A stretch of 64,000 nucleotides of DNA from Lineus longissimus (lineage: Eukaryota > Nemertea > Pilidiophora > Heteronemertea > Lineidae), in contig NC_088316.1 of assembly GCF_910592395.1 (NCBI RefSeq), forward strand, positions 19,158,001-19,222,000, given 5' to 3'. This document shows, piece by piece, positions 27,949 to 38,491 of this stretch; position 1 is the first letter of the stretch; each line of letters begins with the position of its first letter. A program made the translations under genes and the position numbers. The notes under the pieces were generated by a model. The model was given only the letters and a program-made list of their open reading frames with translations. It had not been told where the DNA came from and ran no database searches.

Positions 27949-29069
27949 TCATGTACTGAGTGCACGAGAGTAGCTTTTTGATGATGTATGGCAGTAGAGA
28001 TCAAAATAATCATGCAGGAGAGCCGCACAGCTCAGTCTGATGGTTCTATCATTGGCAGGATCGTAGACAAAGTATTTTGTCCCGAAGTTGACGTCGACAA
28101 CGGTGCAGTTCAGGTAGGGGATGAGTGGCTTGTTCATACGAGGAATGGAGAAAGTCTTCTCTAGAAGAAAGAAATGCCAGAAGGAGAATTTATAATAGAG
28201 TGAGAGTAGCCTTATACTCCATGTCACAATTAACTACATTGCTTATATGAGATTACTACACTCAAACATGCCATAAGTACAGGGAGCATTATTTTTCTTT
28301 GTAGCAACCATAAATCATGACATTAAAACACCTGCAATCATGTTCAGCATTCAGAGTACATTAAATTGGTTGTAAAAACTGTGTGTTCTCTTTGAGTATC
28401 TCACACACATACATATGTACATGGTACGGTGAGTCAGAACTGACAATAGGCAGAGCTAACACAAAGACTCAGTAGTGTCCCTGCCAAGAGTCCAACACCT
28501 TATTGTTAAGTTCAGCCCTCCAACCGGAACAGCACTTATCTCCTCATTGTACTTACTGATAGGTGATCCATCAACAACAAAGAATATGGTTGACTGATGA
28601 AAGAGGTAACCAATGCCAATCGTCACTGGGATGTGTTCATCGAGGAAATCCTGAAGAGTAAATGTGGAACTGGTTTTGAATGAGACATACAACAGTCCAG
28701 CTTGTGTTGATATGCGGTAGACTCATTGTCAATAACAACATCCTTCACGCTACCCAAGATCAGTACCGCACCCAATTTGCACCAATCGGGATTTTAAAGG
28801 CAAGTCCAGAAGTACAATGTCAATGAATATATGCTGGCATTCTCACTTACAGCTATCTTCCTCCCATCGGGCAGTGTGAGGACATTGTTACAGTAACTGA
28901 TATAGAGCTTCTCCCTGATGGGATCGTCCAGGTACATCATGCCCATGTGGAGTGGCTGCCTCTGCTTCAGGGGAAGGTTCACCTCGAAGTAGAGGGTCGG
29001 CACAAAACACTTGCTCTGCTGGCTCAGGGGGATCAGGTTGTCCTTCAACTCTTCATACGTCTCATCAAC
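27949..29069 (-). CDS. Exons 22-24: second, divergent SPRY-like fold
   Basis: The C-terminal ~170 residues repeat the order of SPRY landmarks: a TLYFEVNLPL strand, then IGIGYLFHQSTIFFVVDGSP (compare the usual VGCGI..IFFTKNG), then IPYLNCTVVDVNFGTKYFVY (compare YPTVGL..VEVNFGQ.PF). This is close to the RanBPM-type SPRY pattern in spacing. I read it as a second SPRY with a shortened middle. The protein ends SYSRALST before TGA. Confidence 0.6.
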
Positions 29070-32000
29070 CTGGAATGGAACATTATTAAAAGCATTCAAA
29101 TTTGCAACATGTCTGCTTCTGAAATACACACACACACAGAGCAGCTCAAAGCTCATAGTAAATTATATGATCATAAGCTGTTGGTATGAATAGGCTATTG
29201 TCTCTGTTCAGAGTGAACTTGTGTCTGTCAATCTGTATAGCCTCAATTACGTAGTTTCCTGAAGGGCAGAGAAGAATTCAAACCTTACCTGAGGTTTCTC
29301 CTGGTTGAGCTCCTCGCCCTGCACAGGTACGTCTTTCATTGCAAGATATCCCTCAGGAAGGGAATGTCTGAAATAACAATCATGAAGAACTGAGCAACAC
29401 ACTTTACATTGTGATGTCCCTGTCCTAGAAATGATTCCTTATATCAGGCATCTACTAGCATAAGACAAAGTCAAATCTTAATAGCATAGTAACAATCCAA
29501 TATCCTTGAGTACCCACAACTGAACACACATAACTAATACACTGTCCCTACTCACTTGAAAGCTGTTGCACCAAAGTTGAACTCCACACACTGGTCCGTA
29601 GCGAGTGAGGCAGCGGGGTACCATGTATACTGAGGATCAAGACCTGTGAATGCAATGCCCAGATCCTTGCCGTCCAGCCAGTAGATAACGTCACCCTTGT
29701 CACTCATCAAACAGCTGATTGTATCGCCATCCTTCCAAGGCTCCCCATACACATTATCTAACTGTTCCGTCAATGGGCCGTTCCACTTTTTACACCTTTC
29801 ACCATCGAATGCAACAGATCTTTTGTCATCACCAACACCCAGACCTTTCTGGGGCGAGAAATTACAGTCCTTGCTTGACCAGCCGATCTGGATGATACCC
29901 TTGGAATGTATGGTGGCCTGCAAGGAAGACAGATAAAATGTTGTTGACAGTACGCAAAGAAGAGCTTGTCCATGAAGTTATTGTGAATGACAATGAGGAA
30001 AGCCTTAACCCCACCCACCACCAACGGTGGGGGGCCAGTTTTATAAATCCTGACTCTGGCAAACCCACTTCTAAAACAACCCACAAAAACAGCTGTTCTT
30101 ACCTCGTAGTACCATCCTTTGGGACTGTTTTCCTTCTCAACATCAGCACCAAAATTAGCACCATGTGTTGCACGGACACTTTCAAAAGTCCAACTGTCAT
30201 TCTTTGCCTAGAATACAAAAAGATTAACTATTGATGTTCTTCTCAGCGCTTTATAATGTACAACATTCTCAAAGTGCTTTACATCTACAATGTATTGCTT
30301 GGTCTATCCCGAGTGAAACCATTCCAGAGAACTCAGATGTGCTGCTCAATCAGCGCTACAACGTGACCATTTCCAATGGCCGACTTGTAACCATTTATAC
30401 ACCTGGCTAAGGCATGTAGGGCAAGGGGGCCTGCCTAGGGTCTGATGCTGACAGTGAGCATTGAACCATTGACCTCATGGCTCCTGAAATGAAACATATA
30501 TCACAACTTACCCAGAGCTGACTCGGCGACAACTGAAGGGATGACGTCTTGTCGTGATGGTTGAGTAGAGAGAGGTGTCTGTCATGATCTGGCAGGGCAT
30601 CTTCACAACATAAGGACAACAGGACTGCCGAGGCCGACACTGAAATGGAGGCTTTGAGAACGCTCCCAGCACACAGTAGCAGTGACCAGACCATCAGGAC
30701 AGCACCCTCTTTCTGTAGCAGTAGCTTGATACGGTCGTGGAGATGGATATCATTGACATTGATGAACTGGTAGAGGGTGAGGAGGGCATGCTTGGCCAGG
30801 TTCTGCAGGACTTCATGGTATTCAGTACACACTGTGGGGGAAATGAAACAGATATCAGCAGATAGACAAGAAAGCAAACACAGGACCTCGCAATGACATA
30901 CCTTTCCTTGAAATGGTGCACCCACTAATTGAAGTCACATTCGTGTGAGCTCCATGGATCTAGTTCTAATCTATCAAAAGGTTGTCTGAAGGGATAACAC
31001 CTTCCTGAGCTAACACTAGCATTTGTCTCTAACACCGATTCAGCAACTAGGCCCTGATCTTTCGCTTACAGAGTTCTTGTTTCTCTGTCAGACCTTTGAC
31101 AGCTGAGTTCAACCAAAGTCTTGTGATGGAGTGGAGTAAGTCAATGAGAACTGGGACAAACTTCTTCTCAACAGCAAACTTGCAGAAACGAGCTGAAATA
31201 CAGAATTGTAAGAACAGTTAAAGAAAAACCTTCTTCTGATTAATCACTTTCAGACTGATGATTATGATATCAATGTTGAATCAGTTAAGAGAGCTACGTA
31301 GAAAGGTACAAGCAGATGAAATAGTATTAACGAGTGGCAATACGATTGCTGTTTCTCTACTGCTCAAGCACGTCAACCCCTGGACCATGAGTTCCATAGA
31401 AAAATAGCAATTATATTTTCATTTTTACTCACCATCAATAGCCAAGACCACCAACACCTCCAACGCAGCCAGACTGTGCGCAAAATAGATTGGTTCAAGT
31501 TGCTCTATTTTGTGTAGACATTCCGATATGACACGAACCATATCCCTCAAGTCATTGAGCATCATCTCACAGTTGAGTACAGTGTTCCTGTGGTCCTCGT
31601 GGTGGCACAAGACCTGAAGGATCTCAAGCTCCTGCAACATATCGTGGGTATGATTAATATCAATATGGTTTTGCAGAGTGCCATGGCATAATGGTACGTA
31701 AGGAGCCTGACTGTCAATCCACAGGTTGTGGTGCCAAGGCTGCTTGCCTCCTTGTCCTTCACAGGTCAAGCTCAGGTGACTGTTGCTTCATTACAAGTTG
31801 GGTGCCCCACACCAACTGAATGAAAACTGTGAAGTTTAAAGCTTTAACTTACCGAGACTTTACTGACTGGACTTGTGACTGGAGACATTGAGATACTTTT
31901 GACGGCTGGTTGTACTACACGCTCACTCACAAAATGGTTGACTAGAGAATCTGCAAGAAAAATGATTTCAGTAACTTTTGGCATCTTCTGACTTAAACCA

Positions 32001-35000
32001 ATGCCCACAACAACGAAATGTTTTGATATCAAAAATGAATGTTGACATTTCAGTTTCGGGATGGACTAGTGACCAAGGCCTCTGCCAGAGGATCAAGACC
32101 AGACAGTAGCTCTTTCCAACCTAGCTGGTTTGTTGCTGCTAGTTACATGTAGTTACATAATGTCAGGGACTAAAGAAGGTGTCATAAGCTAAACCTGACT
32201 GCCCTTTCAGAAATGTTTCAGGATATTCCTCTGCCCGAACTCGAACAACTTACTGTAAGAGATCTGAAACTTTGCTACCATGAGCTCCAAGTCTGAACCT
32301 TGATAATCTTTAATGTGAAACTTGTCCTCCCTGTAATGGCCGATAAGAACGCTGTACGTGTGATTCTTTACTTCAGCCATAACATCCTCCTCACCACTTG
32401 GTTTGAACATGAACGAAGCCTCTGAAAAGAACCAGTTTAAACGTTCAACGTTACTGTTCTTTCCTTAGAACCTCAAGCCCTCCAAATCAATGCCTATCAG
32501 ATAACAATAAAATTGCTATGTGGTTTTATTTCGTGCTTGTTACTCAGTTTCATCAGAAGTCTTTAACTTGGTAAAACAGCACGCACTCTTGAACAATAAC
32601 AATTCACCCAACAAGTATAAGCTCCCAAACACTTACTATGCAAGCCTTCTGTGAGCTGCTTTGATCCATTGATGACGAGTATATAGAGAATGCCATGCTC
32701 CTTGGAGGGTTTGATTTGGATGAGATCGGAACTGTTATGAAGACACATCACGTGTTTGATCTGATTTGTTGAGAGGTGCCAAGTCACCACATGCAGCTAC
32801 AGGAATAACAAAAATGACAGATTCAATACCAGGACGATAAAAGGTACATCTAAAGGCAAGTAGGCCTAAAAACTGAAGTCTGGTATCTATGCTATATGAA
32901 GCAGGTCTGATAAAGATGACCCTTGACTTTTCATAACAACTACTTTGTAACAGGGAAATATAAACCTTAACTTACGCCAGATCCGAGAAACACAGCTCTC
33001 TTCTTCCCAATGATAACACTAGCCCTATCTTTGTTACATTCAACTCGTAAGTTAGAATCCTGATCTGCAAATAAACAAACCTTCATTCAATACAGTAGAT
33101 GGATGAGGTCCGTAAAAAATTCACTCTATTTTCTATTATTTTCTTATCACATCAGTTGAAGACAAATAAAGTTCAATGGAGATTCTGTGCAAAATATCCA
33201 TAATACTAAAACATACATGTACTTGGTACTCCAAAATTAGTAATTTAGAGTTTAGACAATGCAATGAACATGGCCCAACTGGAATCAGTGAATGATACAT
33301 ACCTGTATACCCCAGCATGATCAGTGACTTGGCAGCCAGCACTGAGATGTTGGTTCTATTGCCCAACTCAATGGCCAGCTCCATCAAGATACTTAATCCA
33401 CCAGCCTTAAGGATCTCACACTTAATGCTGTCTGGAAAGTAGAAAGTAGTGCTGGTGATGCATTGCTGTTGAGCAAAAAAACTGGACTTCAACCTAGTGT
33501 AAGTTAGCTCCACTCAAATGGCTTTTTGGTTCATGGAGGTGTTTAAATACCAATGAAGCACTCATTCAAACAAACATTTTTCACAAGCGATGATGGACGC
33601 AGCTCTTGGGTGAATACTCACCTGACGTCATAGCAAGGTTGAGTAGCATGGCAGTCGCATGGAAGACAAGATCACTGTCGGATGTTGACTGCTGGGTTAT
33701 CTGTGCGAAGTGGAGAATTGCCGGGACGATACCAAAATCAACCGCCTTCAGCATGGCTTCCTCTGAAAACAGAGGCAAGCAGAAGTGTTATGAATCATAT
33801 ACATTGTAATGTAAGCTACAAACTTTCCCGTTTTCAACTCTTAGTAAGGATTGACTACTAAAAGTAGCTTACTTTTCCAATCCTCACAATTTTGCTTGAG
33901 TGCTTGTATTTGTAGCATTAGGTTCTTGAGCCTGAGCTGTCAAGACACTAGATGAACTTTAGGAAGTGGGACACCTTCAAGCCACTGAAATAAACTCAGC
34001 GATCACATCCAACAAGCAACATACTCACCACAAGTACAGATTAAACCAAGTATTTCCGCAAGCATTCTCTGAATGAGGGGCTCGCGGTGGGATATGACCG
34101 TGGTCAGGTTAGGAATGAGTTGGTCGCTTGCATTCAACACCTTCATGACTGCATCTTTCCCTGAAGAAAACAGTTATAGCATTTAGTGATAAAAAGAGAG
34201 GGGTCATAACAGACACCCTAGCCAAACTTCAGAGGAATGTTCAAATGAGCTAATCTGTGCTCTGAAATCTCTAAAGCATCACCAAATGTAGACGCAGGCC
34301 AACGAGATTCAAATAATCCATGCACAGGCAACTAAATCTAGCATAGAATAACAGCTAAAGAAATGAAAGATGGTTTACCTTCCAGAAGAATACAGTCAGT
34401 AAGAGCTAGGGCACTGCTGACCACCTCTGTTTCCCCGCTCATGAACAGTGCAGATAACCTTTCAAGTATATCGTTGGAATTGAGAACATCTAATTTGAAC
34501 TGGGCTGGAAAAGACAAAGCAAATAGAAAGCAGTAATACAACAGGTCTTCTCTTGGTGTACAAGGCATACGCAGATATGAAAGGAAAATAGTAATGTCCA
34601 TGTACCCAGATTCTGTAGTTTGCTATACAAGTATGTATCGTTCAAGAGAACTCTGATAACGACAAGTCAAAGATCACAGCCCAGAGAAGTGGATGAACTA
34701 TGTTTAGATGCACCAGGTACCAGGTACAGAATACTGCAACATCTTGACCGAACGTACCATCTTCCACTGCCAACATGAAGATAATACGCAGAATAAGCCA
34801 CTGAAGTTTGGCATCATTGCTGGCCAAGTTACGCCCGAACACTCTCACTAATCCAGGAACAGAGACTATCTCCTGACGACTTAGGGCTGAAATCAAGAAG
34901 AAAATGCGAAGTTAGGAAATATACTCATTGCAATAAAATCATCTAATGTCCTAAACGAGTGTAATTCTTTGTTTAAATGAAATGAGTCAATCATGTTCTC

Positions 35001-37364
35001 CATGTGCTTCATGTTTCCTCTGAAAAGGTAACAATCAAGACTCCAGCATCAGTTTGCATTGGACAAAATATGAAAGACATCCAAAGATCTATTAATATTC
35101 CAGGAATTCAAATAAATTGTACCAATAATAATGGTTCAGGCACGAGTGGACTGCATCTTTGGACTTGTTTACTTACTGACAAGTTGGTAAAGAACTGCTG
35201 CAGCACAGTTAACACAGGGAAGATCATCCGAGCGCAGACAGGCCACGAGGTGCCAAATGACTTTCTGATCCGCGATCTGTTTCCTTGGATCTGTTTCTAC
35301 GGGAACGGAAATTGAACATTACACGCTACTGTTTTCCCTTTCAAAGAAGGCGCAAAATATACACCACAAACCACTGAAGAGCTTCTGTCCAGCTCTGTGC
35401 CTATTAATGGACTACCGGCCCCCATGTCAGTGATGGAATGAAGTTGGGATAATGATATCAGATTCAGAGCCTTATCACCAAAGACGGATCTTTCTCTTAT
35501 ATTCTTGACTAATGACTGGTTGAATCAGACCTCAAACCCCACAAGCCCACCACTTACTGTCATCAACGACTCGGATACGCAGGAACACAATCAGTAACTG
35601 GAGACACATCTTCTGGAAGACAATGTCACCTTGTTGAGCAACGAACACACTGGCAATGACAGGAACACCTCCTGCTTCAAACACATGTTCCTCTTTATTA
35701 CCTGAGAAAAAGATTTCAACTGATTATTGAGAAAAAGCCAAAATTCAAAAATGTGTCGCATGATGATATCTACCAATGTCCTGATATTCGAATGTTATCT
35801 CAAGTTCTGATATTCGAAGCCACACTTACCATCTATGATGAGATGATTGATGATGATGAGACAGAACCTCTGAACATCCCGGTCTCGACTGGCCCGGACC
35901 AGATACAACAAGCAGTGACACATCTCGGGTAAGAATGCCTGGAGAATGGCATCATCCTGATCTGAAATCAGAAACAAATGATGGCAAACAAAGCCTGAAC
36001 TTGGAGCAAAATATATTCTGTATGCAATTTTCATTGGGTGCTCTTGCAGATTGAAAGTCCATGAAGCTTTCAGGGATGCAGAGTTCTGTTTCCGTGTTTT
36101 AAGCCTCCTGGTGGGTCTTTCCTACTATTTTGTAGAGACTTACTTGACAAGGGATCTTACTATGACATCTCATTGAGTGACTTCTCCAATGTCACAACCA
36201 TCAAGACACTGGGACAGTGTTACCTTTGGCACTGTAAACATTTCCAAACAAGGAGGAAGCCGCAAACAAGCCAGCAGCAGCCATCTTCTGGATCTTCTCT
36301 CGGTACAAATCATCATCAGTGAAGTCAGGTTCTATGCTGTGAATGAGAACCATTCCCATGGTGTGGATAACAGCCTTATCAAAGCCAAGTGGCCAGGATT
36401 CAGCCTCTGTCATCAGCGTTCCATGACACAGGATGCTGCAGGCTTTGTAGATTTCATCCTTGTTGCCATGGAGACAGTTGTGAAAGAGTTTGTTCAGAGC
36501 ATGACCTGGAATTCAAGAGAAATCATGAGGACGATACTGAGATATCACCAAAGAGTCTGAACTTTAGCAACTACTCCAGCTATAGAGAACAAATGTGCCC
36601 CAAGGAAGTTGTTTGTCATGACAGTTTAGAATACAGGTAGCTCTCGCAGACGTTGATGTCGCATCATCCTCACACACAAGCCATCGTTCTGAATTGATTA
36701 TTGTTTCAACAGAACATTATGATTACAAAATGCAACGACATACTGTTGTTAACAAATCTTTCAGTGATGAGCTGTTCAGCACATCTTCTCAGGTTTGTGT
36801 TGGTCGATTTACATAGGGCACCAAGTGTCTCAACATCTACACCTGGAAGATAAAATAACATGAATTGAAAGTTATAGATCCACAGGATGACAACATACAT
36901 GATGTCATTGACCCTAGGACCTCAAGACATCCAACAAAAGTTCCATGAGTCTTCTATTCCAACTGTTTCAGCATCATGATTAGCTCGTCAGTCTCATCAT
37001 CATCAGTGTGCCAACAATAACTTGAATAACATTGTATTTGATCTGCCTCATTCGTCATCAGCAGGGCATTGTGACGTTTTTTATTTTCCACACATGTCAG
37101 CCAATTCTTTTGCAATGCTTAAATAGGTTGTTTAAATCTAACATCATGACATAGCCTACCATTTGTTTCACTTTCATCAAACACTGGTTTTAAACTGTCT
37201 TCTCGAACTTTGGCTATTTGCCTCCGAATAAGGTACCACATAACTTGGGCAGTTGCTCCAGTTGCTGTTACTCCAAGCAGCAAGTAGCAGCCAAATTTGG
37301 CATGAGGGGTATCCAAGCCTAAGATCTTGGAAAACGAGGATATTTTCAGTTTTATTAGCTCCAT
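27949..37364 (-). CDS. Membrane-anchored ARM-repeat protein with SPRY and SPRY-like domains, 24 exons
   Basis: Exons 1-24 on the minus strand: 37160-37364, 36744-36842, 36224-36505, 35830-35961, 35558-35701, 35177-35290, 34758-34886, 34379-34504, 34029-34160, 33622-33762, 33303-33431, 32976-33064, 32637-32796, 32254-32421, 31853-31950, 31433-31631, 31070-31192, 30512-30831, 30103-30207, 29556-29917, 29289-29367, 28851-29069, 28557-28650, 27949-28160. Every junction is GT-AG and phase-consistent. The lengths sum to 3,861 nt, giving 1,286 residues and a TGA stop. Residues ~25-47 form a membrane anchor. Residues ~70-545 are short amphipathic helices of ARM/HEAT type. Residues ~960-1092 are a SPRY domain (GIIQIGW, DGDTISCLMS, YPAASL, CVEFNFG). 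Residues ~1138-1262 look like a second SPRY. The first SPRY most resembles RSPRY1/RNF123-type domains from memory, but there is no RING finger. The role is unknown; a membrane-tethered protein-interaction scaffold is an inference. I cannot name an orthologue. Confidence 0.85.
29289..30207 (-). CDS. Exons 19-21: SPRY domain
   Basis: Exon 19 supplies the N-terminal strand (SPKGWYYE), exon 20 the body and exon 21 the exit segment (KHSLPEGYLAMKD). SPRY landmarks in order are IIQIGWSSKDCNF, VGDDKRSVAFDGERCKKWN, WKDGDTISCLMSDKGDVIYW, LDGKDLGIAFTGL, YPAASL and CVEFNFGATAFK. SPRY domains are protein-interaction modules that often recruit substrates to ubiquitin ligases, but no RING, U-box, SOCS or F-box region is visible in this protein. 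Confidence 0.85.
33303..35961 (-). CDS. Exons 4-11: one-exon-per-repeat ARM block
   Basis: Eight consecutive exons (132, 144, 114, 129, 126, 132, 141 and 129 nt) all start and end in phase 1. Each encodes about 38-48 residues with the helix-turn-helix pattern of an armadillo/HEAT repeat, for example DSDLVFHATAMLLNLAMTSG and SVLAAKSLIMLGYTG. The lengths are close to the ~42-residue ARM repeat. Any exon could be skipped without shifting the frame. Exons 2 and 3 (36,224-36,842) are also phase 1-1 and appear to hold further helical repeats. Confidence 0.75.
37160..37364 (-). CDS. Exon 1 of the ARM-SPRY gene: start codon and membrane anchor
   Basis: The ATG at 37,364 opens a frame of 68 codons plus one base, ending at a donor (AATG then GTAGGC). 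The encoded segment GCYLLLGVTATGATAQVMWY is hydrophobic and is followed by LIRRQIAKVR, a typical anchor followed by basic residues. This arrangement fits a signal anchor, with endoplasmic-reticulum or mitochondrial outer-membrane insertion equally possible from sequence. The leader has CGGACGGAAGTG, an ETS-type promoter word, 14-25 bp upstream of the ATG. No longer in-frame start was seen. Confidence 0.8.
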
Positions 37365-38491
37365 TTTCAGGATTTTTCACTTCCGTCCGCCATTAAAATT
37401 TTGACCCTTTGGTAAACTGAACCGTAACCACTTCCACATTGACCGATGATCCATCCACAATTTTGAAGGCAAAATTGAGATATTTGTCTGTTAGGTGCAT
37501 TCGAATATCAAAAATTATCAAGTATTTATATTCAATCAACATGTTTGTCTGCCTATGATAGTTGTTATTACCTTATTTAGACTTTGTCTTCGGCCACTGA
37601 TCAGCGGTTGTGTTGTTTTTCCCCAACACATTGTTCTCATGGTGTACGATCGAGTTAGCTAATACATGTAACAGTAATAGTGTCCAGAAACAATATTCAG
37701 TCAATGGAATTACACTTTTTTCCTTTATTGTTGCTTTATAATATGTAAAGAGCAAGCTCTAGTGAACGCACACAACTGTATGTCCAAGCAGACGATTTTT
37801 AAATACATGATGTCCAACACCCGCACTTTAGTGGCGCCGGTGTGAATAAATCTCCTTGTGTGAATGGTCAATGGCTCATGACGTCCCTAACCAATGTTCA
37901 TTAATCATAAAGTCCCTCTTTATCTGTGTCGTGGCGTACCATCGGCATTTCCACCTGCCATCACTCGATGACGTCACCAGAGCAATCGCCGACTCGGTCG
38001 CGGCATTTCTCATTCGCTCAACAGACACCTGACATTGATATAGCCTGATGGCTGCTAGCTAGCTGATCGTGGTGGGGAAAAAAACGATTTGACCAGCCAT
38101 AACTCTCAGCTGGACAGGCGGAGCAGCACAGCTATCAATTCATCTGAGCGCACCCAACGTACGCGAAAACGGACCACTTTCAATCGCTCTGTGCGCAAAG
38201 TTGCCATGTGTGAATACTACTGGCTATAAATTTCAACAATCATGTTACGTCACGTAGACTCGTTTGAAAATACCACAAAAGCCAAGTTTCTGCGCAGTTA
38301 TGTCACTTGTTGCCCGACTCCTGTTCATCCTACCGTGACCTCAGTATTTGACCAATCAGCTTTCGTGAGCATTTTCGTGTATGGGTCAATGAATTTGATT
38401 GAAAATCACAATTTGAATAGATGAGTGGTTTGGTAACCTCTCTGACGTAACGTACTCAATACGAGGTGTTGAATTTGGCTGTGCTCCTGGT
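37365..38491. promoter_or_regulatory. Probable bidirectional promoter between the ARM-SPRY gene and a divergent gene
   Basis: The two predicted start codons point away from each other, 1,127 bp apart. The ARM-SPRY side has an ETS/YY1-like cluster (ATGGCGGACGGAAGTG, minus strand, ~37,378-37,393). The interval also contains CpG-rich patches near 37,960-38,180 and CCAAT words (for example near 38,350). Transcription start sites cannot be fixed from sequence. Confidence 0.45.

Noticed and set aside
29938-30084. Frames on both strands between SPRY exons 19 and 20
   Set aside because: This is an intron with good GT-AG borders. The frames break the phase-consistent gene model.
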